Assembly (NCBI GenBank): GCA_016717305.1
Contig: JADKFY010000013.1
Location: 79,651 to 143,650 of the forward strand
From: Flavobacteriales bacterium
Lineage (GTDB): Bacteria; Bacteroidota; Bacteroidia; Flavobacteriales_F; PHOS-HE28
DNA: 64,000 nucleotides
Reading direction: 5' to 3'
The position numbers and the translations under genes are program-made. Below the pieces are notes generated by a model, which saw only the letters and a list, made by a program, of their open reading frames with translations, was not told the DNA's origin and did not search any database. Below, one piece after another: positions 46,265 to 57,031 of the stretch (position 1 is its first letter; the number at the start of each line of letters is the position of its first letter).

Positions 46265-47512
46265 TCCTGCTCTGTGTGCTGGTGATCTTCAGCTACCTGT
46301 TCGACCTGTTCGCGAAACGCACCCGCATCCCCTCGGTGCTGTTGTTGTTGGTCCTCGGTATCGCCATACGCGCTGCCGCAGATACCTGGGTGTCCGAACC
46401 TTCGATGTGCAACTTCTGCTGGCCACACTCGGCAATATCGGGCTTATCCTCATCGTGTTCGAAGGGCGTTGGAGCTGACCTATGAGCACGAGAAACGCTC
46501 CATAATCAGGAACGCATTCATCTCTTCCGTTGCCCTGCTCCTGCTGACAACAGCGGCGATCGCAGCGATCTTGTACCACATCACCGATGCCGCGATCCTG
46601 CCCTGTGTGGCGAATGCGGTACCACTCAGTGTGATCAGCAGTGCCGTGGCCATTCCCAGCGCAAATGGATTGATCTCCAAGACCAAGGAATTCGTGGTCT
46701 ACGAGAGTTCCTTTTCCGACATCTTGGGCATCGTCCTGCTGAATTTCATTGTATCCAATGAATCATTCGGGTTCAAGGCATTTAGTGGTCTGGGTGTAGA
46801 AATAATCAGTGTGCTGGTCCTCAGTGCCATCTTCTCCATGGCGCTGCTCTGGTTGTTGGGCCGGATCAAACACAAAGTGAAATTCTTCTTGATCTTGGCG
46901 ATCCTCGTCCTTGTGTACGCCGTCGGAAAGCAGATCCACCTTTCTTCATTGGTGGTCGTGGTCGCTTTTGGCATGTTCATGGCCAATGCCGAGAACATTC
47001 CCATCCCTTGGTTCCGGCAACGATTCCTGTACGGTGAATTCCCTCGTGATCTCGAACAATTCCATTCGCTTTCACGTGAGAGCGCCTTCCTCATTCGTAC
47101 GCTGTTCTTCGTGCTCTTTGGCTTCAGCGTGATCATTTCCCAGATCCTCATTGTGGACATCGCGATCCTCGGCGCCATCATGCTGGTTGCGACCTACACG
47201 TTGCGTGCGGTCTTCCTGAAAGTGGCGTTGCGTGTGGACCTTGCCCCGTTGGTCTATATGACGCCACGTGGCCTGATCAGTATCCTGCTCTATTTCTCGT
47301 TGCCCGAGCACCTCAAGATCCCCGAGGTGAATACTGGGCTGCTTTTCCTTTTGGTCCTGGGCACCTGTTTGATCATGGCCATGGGATTGATCGCTTCCTC
47401 GGGCAAAAGCCCCAAGACCGGGAACGTGGGCGGTTCGACTTCTGCACTCCAGTGGCACAGGAGTGATGTGATCTGCAGTTGGGCCTTCAAGAACAATGGA
47501 CCATCCCGTTGA
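46243..47512 (+). pseudogene. NhaP-type cation:proton antiporter (CPA1), two frameshifts
   Basis: Read across three frames this is one sodium (or potassium)/proton exchanger of ~423 residues. Frame one covers residues 1-52 (YLFDLFAKRTRIPSVLLLLVLGI). Frame two covers FDVQLLLATLGNIGLILIVF. Frame three begins ALELTYEHEKRSIIRNAF and runs to the end, with ILPCVANAVPLSVISSAVAIPS and a final helix LVLGTCLIMAMG. One base missing near 46400 (GAACCnTTCGAT) and one G missing at 46463-46465 would join the frames. Either the gene is inactive or the consensus has lost two bases. CATCTTTG (7 of 8 to the -7 box) lies 6 bases before the start. Confidence 0.8.
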
Positions 47513-47594
47513 TGGATCGGATCGCTGTGACCCATGTTCCGTCCTTGATCGCCAAGTGATCAACAACACGGTGATCGCGTGAGGGAAGGTCCGT

Positions 47595-49159
47595 TCAGTT
47601 CGATCTCGCTTCTCCGATAGGGGACTTCAACTCCAAGGTATAAAGGTCATCTCTACGGTCCTTCAGGTTGCGCACACTACCATGGTGGTGCAGGTCCTTC
47701 AAAAGGCTAAGGTCCACATCGACCACGAGCACCATTTCGGTATTCGCCGTGGCCTCGCCTTTCACACCCGTGCTGGGGAACGCGAAATCGCATGGCGTGA
47801 ACACCGCGCTCTGTGCATACTGGATGTCCATGTTGCGCACCCTGGGCAAGTTGCCCACGCTACCGGAGATCGCAACAAAGCACTCGTTCTCGATGGCGCG
47901 TGCTTGTGCGCAATGACGCACGCGTGAGAACGCGTTCTGTGTATCGGTCAGGAACGGAATGAACAGGATCTGCATGCCTTGGAGTGCCAGTATCCTCACG
48001 AGTTCCGGGAATTCGCAATCATAGCAGATCACCACTCCCACCCTTCCGCAATCGGTATCGAACACGCGCACTTGTTTCCCGCCTTGGATGCCCCAAGCGT
48101 TGCGTTCGTTCGGGGTGATGTGGATCTTCTCATATCGTTCGTACGTGCCATCGCGTCGGCACAGGTATCCGATGTTGTACAGCTTGCCATCTTCCAACAA
48201 CGGCATGCTTCCGCAGATCACGTTCACGTTGTACTTCACCGCTGCCGCCAACAAATAGTCCCGGATCGGTTCCGTGTGTTCCGAGAGCAATCGGATCGCC
48301 TCGGCCTCATTCGAATCCACATATTCCGCCATCAGTGGCGCGTTGAACAGTTCCGGGAACACGGCGAAATCGGAACCGTACCCGCTCACCACGTCCATGA
48401 AATAATCCAACTGGCTGAAGAGCTCGTCGAGATTCTTGTAAGAGCGCATCTGCCATTGGACCAGACCCAACCTTACGTTGCGCGTCCAGCTACGCCCCAA
48501 TTGTCCTTCGTTGTGGTAGATGTTGTCCCACTCCATCAACGTGGCGTATTCCATGGAACTCTTGTCGTCGGGTATGTAGCCCTTCAGGAGTTTCACCACA
48601 TGGAAATCGTTGGACAATTGGAAGGAAAGGACCGGATCAGGATCTGCTTCTCCTTCACCATCTTGATGTAATCCTTCGGCGTTAGCTTATCGGAATGTTC
48701 ACGGTAGTTGGGAATGCGACCGCCGAACATGACCGAGCGCAGGTTGAGCTCCTCACAAAGTTCTTTGCGTGCTTCGTACAAGCGACGACCCAAGCGCATG
48801 CCGCGGAATTCGGGATGCACGAAGACCTCGATCCCGTATAGGACGTTCCCTTCAGGGTCGTGGGTCTTAAAGGAATAGTTGCCCGTTACCTTGATGTAGT
48901 CGTGGTCGAGCCCGATCTTATCCATGTCCACTATGATCGTCAACGCGCACCCGGCGATCTTTCCGTTCACGAAAACGCCAAGCTGTCCTGCCGGGAACAG
49001 TTCGATCAACCGCTGAATGGTTGCCTTACGCCAGAGCATGCCGCTCCAACTGGGGTATGCTGCCTTCATCGCGGACGAGAAATCCTCGAACGTACCGGAG
49101 TCCAATGGTCGGATCTCCACCTGGGCTTGCTTCTTCTTCACTGTACCTGTCTTCTTCAT
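47595..49159 (-). CDS. Bifunctional GNAT acetyltransferase / carbon-nitrogen hydrolase, frameshifted
   Basis: A ~521-residue fused protein. The N-terminal part (start 49159, MKKTGTVKKKQAQVEIRPL) is a GNAT acetyltransferase with EVFVHPEFRGMRLGRRLY as the acetyl-CoA loop. The C-terminal part is a nitrilase-family amidase with catalytic Glu (FAVFPELFN), Lys (YEKIHITPNE) and Cys (VVICYDCEFPE). The two are joined by LSFQLSNDFHVVKLLKGY. The frame is broken at about 48638: inserting one base after CAGATCCT gives ILxDPVLSFQLSNDF, the sequence expected in intact Bacteroidota homologues. Such fusions are widespread in the phylum; the substrate is unknown. A -7 box lies 20 bases upstream. Confidence 0.88.
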
Positions 49160-49179
49160 GCTCCTCGTTGTTGCTCGCA

Positions 49180-49187
49180 CAAAGGTA
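49180..49187 (-). promoter_or_regulatory. -7 box of the GNAT/nitrilase gene
   Basis: TACCTTTG on the minus strand is an exact match; GTG rather than TTG lies at the -33 distance (spacer 19). Confidence 0.55.
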
Positions 49188-49247
49188 CCCGCGTGTGATG
49201 CGCGATCACCATTTCCGATCTTTCTGTAGGTGTGCCAGTTGCTGTGA

Positions 49248-50564
49248 CTATTCGGATGTAACTGCGAGTTTGTACCGTTGGCCATTCAGCTTGATACCTA
49301 ACCAACGATCGAGTCCAGCCAACTTCGCAGTGTCCGGTGACGTGCTGTAATGTGCGGCCACCACCTTCTTCAGGCTATCACTTCCGGCCGCTTCCCCGGG
49401 CATGTCAGTGATCACCAACCACTGCAAGGTCGGATCCACAGCACGTGCTTCGGCCATGATCCGCTCACGTTGCCACTTGTCGGCGGAGAGGCTATCGTTC
49501 AAAGAGGATAGACGGGCCAAGACTGCACGCTGTTCATCCAGTTTCCGCTGAAGTCCCTCGTTCTCATTGCGCTCTTCATTCCCCAATTCCTTCAAGGAAA
49601 GACCGGTGGTAACCTGCAATTGGCAGTCCTTTATCCCATAGCTGACCAAGCGCCTATGCATCTCGTTCTCCACCACGGTATCGATCCCATTGCCCATGTA
49701 TACCAATTGGATGCTGCGTTTCGATGGATCTATGGAATGGTCCACCAGGAAATTGTTCGGAACTACGGTCTCTTCCTTAACAAAACGACTTGCGTTCTTG
49801 GTAAAATTGTTCTGCTGCACCAGGCGCCATGCCAAATAGACACTGGGCACTGCCGTAGCGATCACAATGATCGTGGTGTAGCGTTTGATCTTGCGTTTCA
49901 TGCTGGGACTCTCCCATTGCACCGTTGGGTAGCCTAACCAATTCACCGTTGCAAATGCTGCGATGCTGATGAACACCGAATTGATCAGGAACAAGTACAT
50001 CGCACCAAAGAAGAAGGACCATTCGGCATGCGCCAACCCATAGCCTGCGGTACACAACGGGGGCATCAACGCGGTGGCGATCGCAACACCCGGCACTACA
50101 TTACCTCGGTCCTTGCTCGCAGTGGCGATGATCCCTGCGAAGCCGCCGGACAATGCGATCAGCACATCCCAGATCCCCGGACTTGTGCGTGCCAAGATCT
50201 CCGATGCCGCATCTTCCAAGGGGCTCAACAGAAAGTAGAGGTACGAGGTGAGCAAGCTCGCTCCAACGGCGAATCCCAAATTCTTCAAGGCACGTCGCAC
50301 CAGTTCCAGGTCCAAGACCCCGAGCCCTGCACCGATCCCAACAATAGGTCCCATCAATGGAGAGATCAACATGGCACCGATCACCACAGCCGCGGAATTC
50401 ACGTTAAGACCCACCGAGGCGATAAGGATCGCGAACACGAGGATCATGAGGTTGGTGCCCCGAAATACCACGGCCCGCTCGATCGACTCCATGGCCACTT
50501 TCGGATCTTCGGCATTGGAACCAAGCCGGAAATAATGCAGCAACTTGTCGATCGTCATTTGCAA
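49248..50564 (-). CDS. DUF389 membrane protein
   Basis: A 438-residue protein. The first ~235 residues are DUF389 with about six helices and the hallmarks SVGLNVNSAAVVIGAMLISP, LMGPIVGIGAGL, ALSGGFAGIIA and GVAIATALMPPLC. The C-terminal ~200 residues form a soluble domain with a coiled segment (ERNENEGLQRKLDEQRAVL), probably periplasmic or cytosolic sensing. No function is established for this family to my knowledge. Confidence 0.9.
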   Translation of the reverse strand: MQMTIDKLLHYFRLGSNAEDPKVAMESIERAVVFRGTNLMILVFAILIASVGLNVNSAAVVIGAMLISPLMGPIVGIGAGLGVLDLELVRRALKNLGFAVGASLLTSYLYFLLSPLEDAASEILARTSPGIWDVLIALSGGFAGIIATASKDRGNVVPGVAIATALMPPLCTAGYGLAHAEWSFFFGAMYLFLINSVFISIAAFATVNWLGYPTVQWESPSMKRKIKRYTTIIVIATAVPSVYLAWRLVQQNNFTKNASRFVKEETVVPNNFLVDHSIDPSKRSIQLVYMGNGIDTVVENEMHRRLVSYGIKDCQLQVTTGLSLKELGNEERNENEGLQRKLDEQRAVLARLSSLNDSLSADKWQRERIMAEARAVDPTLQWLVITDMPGEAAGSDSLKKVVAAHYSTSPDTAKLAGLDRWLGIKLNGQRYKLAVTSE

Positions 50565-50777
50565 TCCATCTAGATGGCACGAAGTTGATGATCATAAAGG
50601 GCCAGTGGACCCATTGATACGATGGGACATTAACAGTGGACTGTTGGACTTGGCACTAATGGGATCCTGAATGTCGAAGTCCCACAACTTATTCGGATCT
50701 CCAAGCATCGGCACGGGGGATCTCCGTTACTTCGTGGGACCCACTGCTACGATCGATCGACCCATTTGAACTACGCG

Positions 50778-52544
50778 ATGTCCACATTATCAACAGTGAC
50801 CCCACCCCATAAACCCAAGAAGCTCGGCCAACTGGCGGCCACCGCGATCTGCGGCAACGACATCACCAGCAGTTGCTTGTATGTGAGTGCACTCACCATC
50901 GGCTATGCGGGACCATGGGCGTTCGTAGCGCTTGCAATGGTGGCCTTGGTGCTTTTCCTTTTCCGGAAGATCTATGGCGAAGTGGTAGGTGCACTTCCGC
51001 TGAACGGTGGGGCATACAACGTGCTGCTGAACACCACGAACAAGACCAATGCGAGCGTGGCGGCTTGCTTGACCATCCTTAGTTACATGGCCACAGCGGT
51101 GATCAGTGGCAACGAGGCCATGCACTACTTGCACAGCTTGTGGCATTCCCTGCCCATCATGATCGCAACCGTGGTCGTTCTCACGATCTTCCTGTTCCTC
51201 ACTATAGGCGGCATCGGAGAATCTTCCATCGTTGCGATCATCATCTTCATCATCCACCTCTCCAGTATGGCCCTATTGATCGGTGGCGGCATCTGGTACG
51301 TAGCGATGAACGGTCTTGAGATCGGCACGCTGAATTTCAGGTCCGAGCTTCCAATGGGCAGCTTGGCCGCAGCGCTTTTCTTCGGATTCAGCACTGCGAT
51401 GTTGGGTGTGAGCGGCTTCGAGAGCTCTGCCAATTTCGTGGAAGAACAAGAACCGGGTGTATTCCGCCTTACGCTGCGCAACATGTGGATAGCGGTCACC
51501 GTGATCAACCCGCTCATGGCATTGCTTGCCATAATGGTGCTGCCCATCATGCAAGTGAACGAACATCAAAACGCATTGCTCTCGTTCATGGGCATGGAGA
51601 TCGGCGGCAGTTGGTTGGCCACGCTGATCTCCATCGATGCCGTGCTGGTGCTCTGCGGTGCGGTATTGACCAGCTTCGTGGGTGTAAGCGGACTGATGAA
51701 ACGCATGACCTTGGACCGGATCCTCCCGCAATTCCTGCTGAAGGAGAACAAGCGGGGCAGCTCGCCCCGGATCTTGATCGTGTTCTTTCTTCTTTGCCTC
51801 TCCGTCCTGTTCATCACCAACGGGGAACTGGGTGCGTTGGCCGGTGTTTACACCATCTCATTCCTGATCGTGATGGCCTTTTTCGCTTTCGGGAATTTCC
51901 TATTAAAGATCAAACGATCACGACTGCCACGACCGGAGACGGCAACGGCATTTGTCGTTTTCATTGCATTGATGGCCGTGATCACCGCCCTCTACGGGAA
52001 TATCCGACTACATCCCGAACATCTGGTCGTCTTCCTACAGTACTTCGTCCCCGCTATGCTCATCCTCTTTATCTTCCTCAAGAGGAACGTTATTTTGGAA
52101 TACATGGTGGTGGTGGTGAGTAGCTTCCTTGATTCGATGCAACGTTTGGCGACCTTGAGCAGGTTGAAGCTTTCAAAGACCATTCGGGAACTCACCCAAC
52201 AAGAATTCGTGTATTTCACCAAGGGCGATGATGTCGCGGTATTGAACCAAGTAATGATGTACGTGGAGGAAAATGAGATCACCAAAAAGTTGCGCATTGT
52301 AACCGTTCTGAAGGAGGGCCAACAGGTCCCGGGATCCTTCGTGAGCGACCTGAACGTACTGGACCGCGCCTATCCGGATATCCATGTGGAATTCGTCCAG
52401 ATCACGGGACAATTCGGACCCGACCTTGTACAACGCTTGAGCAAGGAGTGGAAGATCCCCACCAACTTCATGTTCATCGGTTCTCCCGGCGACCGTTTCC
52501 CGTATCGTGTTTCTGAGCTTGGTGGCGTTCGTCTGATCATTTGA
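50778..52544 (+). CDS. APC-family amino acid permease
   Basis: A 588-residue transporter of the amino acid-polyamine-organocation superfamily with about twelve helices. It starts GQLAATAICGNDITSSCLYVS, which is the unwound first helix, followed by ALPLNGGAYNVLLNTTNK. A ~140-residue C-terminal cytosolic domain (from about 450) looks like a universal-stress-like alpha/beta fold (LRIVTVLKEGQQVPG, FVQITGQFGPDLVQRL, NFMFIGSPGD). Such a tail could sense nucleotides. The ATG at 50778 is preferred to the TTG at 50766. The substrate is unknown. Confidence 0.9.
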   Translation: MSTLSTVTPPHKPKKLGQLAATAICGNDITSSCLYVSALTIGYAGPWAFVALAMVALVLFLFRKIYGEVVGALPLNGGAYNVLLNTTNKTNASVAACLTILSYMATAVISGNEAMHYLHSLWHSLPIMIATVVVLTIFLFLTIGGIGESSIVAIIIFIIHLSSMALLIGGGIWYVAMNGLEIGTLNFRSELPMGSLAAALFFGFSTAMLGVSGFESSANFVEEQEPGVFRLTLRNMWIAVTVINPLMALLAIMVLPIMQVNEHQNALLSFMGMEIGGSWLATLISIDAVLVLCGAVLTSFVGVSGLMKRMTLDRILPQFLLKENKRGSSPRILIVFFLLCLSVLFITNGELGALAGVYTISFLIVMAFFAFGNFLLKIKRSRLPRPETATAFVVFIALMAVITALYGNIRLHPEHLVVFLQYFVPAMLILFIFLKRNVILEYMVVVVSSFLDSMQRLATLSRLKLSKTIRELTQQEFVYFTKGDDVAVLNQVMMYVEENEITKKLRIVTVLKEGQQVPGSFVSDLNVLDRAYPDIHVEFVQITGQFGPDLVQRLSKEWKIPTNFMFIGSPGDRFPYRVSELGGVRLII

Positions 52545-52595
52545 ACCACGCGCACGCTCGCTCGCTGCTCCGGTAAAGAGCCTTTCCTTTGTGCC

Positions 52596-53429
52596 ATGTC
52601 CTACGACAAACCGGCCCATGGCGACCTGCGCAAGAAGGTGTTCACCGTCATTTTCGGAACGTCCACACCGATGGGCAAGTTGTTCGATGTGGTCCTGCTG
52701 TGGTGCATCGTGATCAGCGTGATCCTGGTGATGCTCGAAAGCGTCGTCGATATCAAGATCGAATATGGCAGGAGCTTGTACATCGCCGAACTCTTCTTTA
52801 CCACCCTGTTCACCGTTGAATATGCACTGCGACTGTGGAGCATTCAGCGGCCCATGCGCTATGCCAAGAGCTTTTTCGGTATCGTGGACCTGCTCTCCAT
52901 TCTACCGACCTACCTTGGATTGATCTTCGGAGGTGCCCATTCCTTGATGGTCATCCGTTCGCTGCGCTTGCTACGGATCTTCCGGATCCTGAAACTGACA
53001 CGCTATATCACGGAAGCTGGCGTCCTTGGGAAGGCGCTGATGGCGAGCCGACAGAAGATCTTCGTCTTCCTGCTCGGCGTTGTCTCGATCACAATCGTGT
53101 TCGGAACCATCATGTACATGGTGGAAACACCCGAAGCGGGCTTCACCAGCATTCCGCGCAGTATCTATTGGGCCATTGTAACATTGACCACCGTGGGGTA
53201 TGGCGATATCGCCCCGCAAACTGTTTTGGGCCAGGCCCTCGCTTCGTTCATCATGATCCTGGGCTATGGGATCATCGCCGTACCAACCGGGATCGTCGGT
53301 GCTGAGCTCGCGAAGAACGTGGACCCCGGCCAAGAGTGCATGAGCTGCCATGCAACCGGTCACCTGCCGGATGCCAACTATTGCAGGCGCTGCGGTGCGG
53401 AAATGCCGAAGGTGACAAAGAACCAATAG
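52596..53429 (+). CDS. Voltage-gated potassium channel with C-terminal zinc ribbon
   Basis: A 277-residue six-helix ion channel. The voltage-sensor helix carries regularly spaced arginines (RSLRLLRIFRILKLTRYI). The selectivity filter is TVGYGD (residues 199-204). The last ~30 residues form a zinc-ribbon-like pair of CxxC motifs (CMSCHATG, then CRRCG), which is not usual in bacterial Kv channels. It lies 51 bases downstream of the permease gene and might be co-transcribed. The ribbon may act as a metal or redox sensor, which is inference. Confidence 0.93.
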   Translation: MSYDKPAHGDLRKKVFTVIFGTSTPMGKLFDVVLLWCIVISVILVMLESVVDIKIEYGRSLYIAELFFTTLFTVEYALRLWSIQRPMRYAKSFFGIVDLLSILPTYLGLIFGGAHSLMVIRSLRLLRIFRILKLTRYITEAGVLGKALMASRQKIFVFLLGVVSITIVFGTIMYMVETPEAGFTSIPRSIYWAIVTLTTVGYGDIAPQTVLGQALASFIMILGYGIIAVPTGIVGAELAKNVDPGQECMSCHATGHLPDANYCRRCGAEMPKVTKNQ

Positions 53430-53566
53430 CACCACGAATTTCAGGACCAGGGCTCTAAGCACTCATCCTGGTCACGTTGCTGAAGAGCGATGGAATGCCA
53501 GGTCAATTGCCGCCATCCGAATTTGGACCGAGCACGAACAAGGAACGCGATGCCCTTACTTTTGAA

Positions 53567-54973
53567 ATGATGAAGCACGCTCACCTTCTTGTTCTTCTTT
53601 TCACTACGTGCGCTTGCCCGGCATTCTCCACACAATGGCAGGTTGGGCCCTCGCAACCTTACACAGCACCAAGCCAAGTTGCGACGTTGGTTGGCGACGG
53701 TGATACCGTGAACATCGCTGCGGGCACTTACCCTTCCGACGTGACCAACTGGACAGCCGATGACCTGTGGTTGCGCGGCATCGGTGGCATGGTGCATCTG
53801 GAAAGCAATGGTTTGGCATGGGAACAAAAAGGAATTTGGGTGATCCAAGGCGATCGCACAACCGTTGAGCAAATCTAGTTCAGCGAGTGCAGCGTGCCGT
53901 ACCAGAACGGTGCAGGAATAAGACTGGAAGGCCATCACCTTACCGTGCGTCATTGTTCCTTCCATGATAACGAGAACGGCATCCTTGCAGGTACCGTGAA
54001 CCCGAGTACGATCCGCATTGAACACACGGAATTCGACCATAATGGTTTTGGTGATGGACAATCGCACAACCTGTACATCAACAATGTGGACTCACTGATC
54101 TTCCGCTTCAACTACAGCCACCATGCGCATGTGGGCCACGAACTGAAGAGCCGTGCCCACGTGAACGTGATCGAGTACAACCGGTTCAGCAACGAGGCCA
54201 CCGGCGATGCCAGTCGCGAGATCGACCTTCCCAATGGCGGCACCGCCTTCTTGATCGGCAATGTGATCCAACAAGGACTGCTGGCGGAGAACAGTAACCT
54301 CGTCGGCTTCGGGTTGGAAGGGCTGAGCAATCCTACACCACACGAACTCTATGCGATCAATAACACCATGGTGAACGAACGAAGTGCGGGGAGTTTCTTC
54401 AGCATGCCTTCTGCCACCGCCTTCAAAGCCTACAACAACATACTTGCCGGACAAGGACAATTCGTGGCGAATTCCTTCCCACTGCAAACGGATACCGCTG
54501 GCAACTTGAAGGAGCCCGTGATCGCACTTGTCGGATTCGTGGACCCGAACAACAACGACTACCACTTCGCCGGTGATTCTCCTGCACAGAGCATCGGAAT
54601 TCCGGGCGGTACATCGAACAGCGGCTACTCGTTGGTGGCGTGGGATGAATACCTACATCCACTTGGAAGGACCGAGCGTTGCCAGCATGCCTTGCTGGAT
54701 GCGGGTGCGTTTGAGAGTTGCACCACGACAAGTCTCGAACATGCGACTAGCGACCCTGTGATCCAGGTATGGCCGAACCCTGCACAGACCGCGGTGTATG
54801 TGAGCGGGATCGATCGAAATGCCGTGATCCAAATGACTGACGCATCGGGCCGAGCAATACCCGCGCATTGGACACGGCACAGCGACCGTATCGAGATCCG
54901 GACAACGAACCTTTTGGCTGGTCCCTACTTCTTGCAGATCAACGATCGTTCCATGCCCCTCGTGATCGAATAG
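53567..54973 (+). pseudogene. Secreted right-handed beta-helix protein with T9SS domain, in-frame amber codon
   Basis: A ~468-residue exported protein interrupted by a single TAG (53876-53878) in an otherwise open frame. The first part (53567-53875) has a signal peptide (MKHAHLLVLLFTTCACPAFS) and the start of a parallel beta-helix (GDGDTVNIAAGTYPSDVTNW). The second part continues RLEGHHLTVRHCSFHDNENG with several helix coils, and ends with a T9SS sorting domain (VIQVWPNPAQTAVYV). The TAG stands where GAG would give VEQIEFSECSVP, so one base change explains it. Either the gene has a nonsense mutation or the base is wrong. The start is Met at 53567 or 53570. Confidence 0.8.
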
Positions 54974-55041
54974 GTGCGAATTGACGGTGATCATTTGGGA
55001 TCGTTTTCCTGGTTTTACCTTGGTTTGGCAATTGACCAGCC

Positions 55042-55380
55042 ATGACCGACGCCATCAAGCTCATCTCCATCAAGCTCCTGCACACCGCGATCTGGATCTT
55101 CTTCAATGTCGTGATCTTCTACTTGCTCTTTGCAGTGATCACTGATCGCATCGACCGTTGGTTCTGGATCGGGCTCGGGTTGGTCGGATTGGAAGTGATC
55201 GCCCTCCTCCTCTTCAGTTGGTCCTGTCCACTTACGGTTGTCGCGCGCCGCTACTCCATGTCCACCAAGGCCAACTTCGACATCTACCTTCCTCTCTGGT
55301 TGGCGAAGTACAACAAGGAGATCTACACCGTGATCATGTCAGTTGTGATCGTTGGTCTGGTGTGGAGGTTGGCGGGATAA
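55042..55380 (+). CDS. Small conserved membrane protein
   Basis: A 112-residue protein with three hydrophobic helices (about 8-33, 40-60 and 92-110). Between the second and third lies CPLTVVARRYSMSTKANFDI, a conserved-looking motif of a small Bacteroidota membrane family. No function known. Not obviously in an operon. Confidence 0.75.
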   Translation: MTDAIKLISIKLLHTAIWIFFNVVIFYLLFAVITDRIDRWFWIGLGLVGLEVIALLLFSWSCPLTVVARRYSMSTKANFDIYLPLWLAKYNKEIYTVIMSVVIVGLVWRLAG

Positions 55381-55496
55381 CAGAGTGGAACGCACATAAC
55401 GCGGAGAGACCGACACCACGAAATCCGTCGCCAACGACCCGCACCATGGTCCGAACAGGGTGACCACCGGTTAGGACAGCAACGTATTTTTACGCC

Positions 55497-56723
55497 ATGC
55501 GCAGCCTGACCATCATCCTTCTCCTTACTGCTCTGCATGTGCAGGCGCAGACCTCCGTGCTCTTCATCGGCAACAGCTACACCTACGTGAACGATTTGCC
55601 CAACACCATGAAGCAGCTTGCACTTTCCCTTGGGGAGGACGTTACTGTTGCGAGTTCCGCACCAGGCGGCTACACGCTGTTCCAACATGCCACGTACGCA
55701 CCCACGGCAACAGCGATCGGGTCGCGCCAGTGGGACTATGTGGTGATGCAGGAACAGAGCCAGTTGGGAGCGCTGCCCGTGGATGTGACCACCACCGAGA
55801 ACGGTGCCCTCCAATTGCTCGCCGACATTGAAGCGAACTACGAATGCACCTACCCCGTTTTCTACATGACCTGGGGACGACAGGACGGCGATCCGGGCAA
55901 CTGCGCCAGCTTCCCCTTCATGTGTACTTACGACGGCATGCAACAAGGATTGCGCACCACCTATCTCTACCTGGCCACAATGAACGACGCACATGTATCT
56001 CCCGTCGGCGTTGCATGGAAAACGGTGCGCGATACCTATCCGGCCATCAACCTCTATGATCCGGACGGAAGCCATCCTTCGGTGGAAGGAACCTACCTCG
56101 CAGCGTGCGTTTTCTACTGCACGCTGTTCCAACAGAGCTGTGTTGGGGCAACCTTCAATTCATCGCTGCCAGCCGAGACCGCAACGATACTTCGCACCAT
56201 TGCAAGTGCCACTGTGTTGGACGAGATCGAGACCTGGAACCTCGATGTGCCCAACGGCACCGATGCACTCCTTGATGGGTATACCTTGGGACCGGATTTC
56301 GTGACCTTGGTCCACAACGGACAAGGAACACACCTTTGGACTTGCAGTAACGGACAATCTTTCACCACAGCGACCGTCACCTTCACCTTCGCAACGGCTG
56401 GCAGCTACACCGTAACACACACCTACGACGACCCCTGCGGCAACACCGACACAAGGAACTTCACGTTCGATATGTCAGTCGGTTTGGAAGAACAGGAAGC
56501 GGGGTCGCACTACAGTGTGTTGGCAAGACAACCGGGATCGGTGGAAGTACATGGTGTGCAAAGAAGCGCCACGCTCACCTTGTTCGATGCACAGGGACGA
56601 ATGCTTTCCAAGGAGCGGATCGGCAGTTCAATAGCGCAAGTCGCTTGCCCATCCGGTCTGGTCCTGTGGACCCTTAGCGATGAAGAAGGGACGTTGCTGA
56701 AGGGGAAGGTGGTGGTGAGGTGA
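55497..56723 (+). CDS. Secreted SGNH-hydrolase-like protein (DUF4886-like) with T9SS-type end
   Basis: A 408-residue exported protein. The signal peptide is MRSLTIILLLTALHVQAQ. The SGNH-like domain has the nucleophile block VLFIGNSYTY (Ser27) and the DGSHPSVEG block with Asp190 and His193, giving a complete Ser-Asp-His set; WDYVVMQEQSQ lies between. This points to a carbohydrate or lipid esterase. A PKD-like beta segment (FTFATAGSYTVTHTYDD) and a sorting-domain-like end (ATLTLFDAQGRML, KGKVVVR) follow. TATTTTTA (7 of 8 to the -7 box) lies about 6 bases before the ATG. Confidence 0.82.
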   Translation: MRSLTIILLLTALHVQAQTSVLFIGNSYTYVNDLPNTMKQLALSLGEDVTVASSAPGGYTLFQHATYAPTATAIGSRQWDYVVMQEQSQLGALPVDVTTTENGALQLLADIEANYECTYPVFYMTWGRQDGDPGNCASFPFMCTYDGMQQGLRTTYLYLATMNDAHVSPVGVAWKTVRDTYPAINLYDPDGSHPSVEGTYLAACVFYCTLFQQSCVGATFNSSLPAETATILRTIASATVLDEIETWNLDVPNGTDALLDGYTLGPDFVTLVHNGQGTHLWTCSNGQSFTTATVTFTFATAGSYTVTHTYDDPCGNTDTRNFTFDMSVGLEEQEAGSHYSVLARQPGSVEVHGVQRSATLTLFDAQGRMLSKERIGSSIAQVACPSGLVLWTLSDEEGTLLKGKVVVR

Positions 56724-57031
56724 ACATCGGTCAACAAGTGCGGGAACCGTGCGCCCATTTCGTCAAAAGTGAATGAGGGGTCGACCCAATACGCAAACGG
56801 GACTCCATTCGCTGATCGACCCGTACTTCATTGACTGCTCTGCGCTATTGTTGGTGACCATTCCCAACGCCAGCGTCCCAAAAGACCAACCAGCAAGCCG
56901 AAATTCCTGGGGCCATCACCGGTTTGCACATGCGCATTAGGGGCATCCTGTTCAGCGTGCTTTCGTCTTGCCCTTGACCCTACCACCATGCGCAAACTCC
57001 CGTACTCGTTTTGACGATCTGCCTCCGTGTT
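56724..57031. other. Gap without a supported gene
   Basis: About 300 bases after the SGNH gene. I see no conserved open frame, tRNA or clear promoter. A short start-like frame MRKLPYSF (from 56988) stops after eight codons, just before the module fragment at 57032. Confidence 0.6.

Noticed and set aside
53876..53878. TAG read as pyrrolysine or recoded sense codon
   Set aside because: Other genes use TAG as a normal stop (for example copy 4 and the NhaP region neighbours), and a GAG to TAG change explains it simply.
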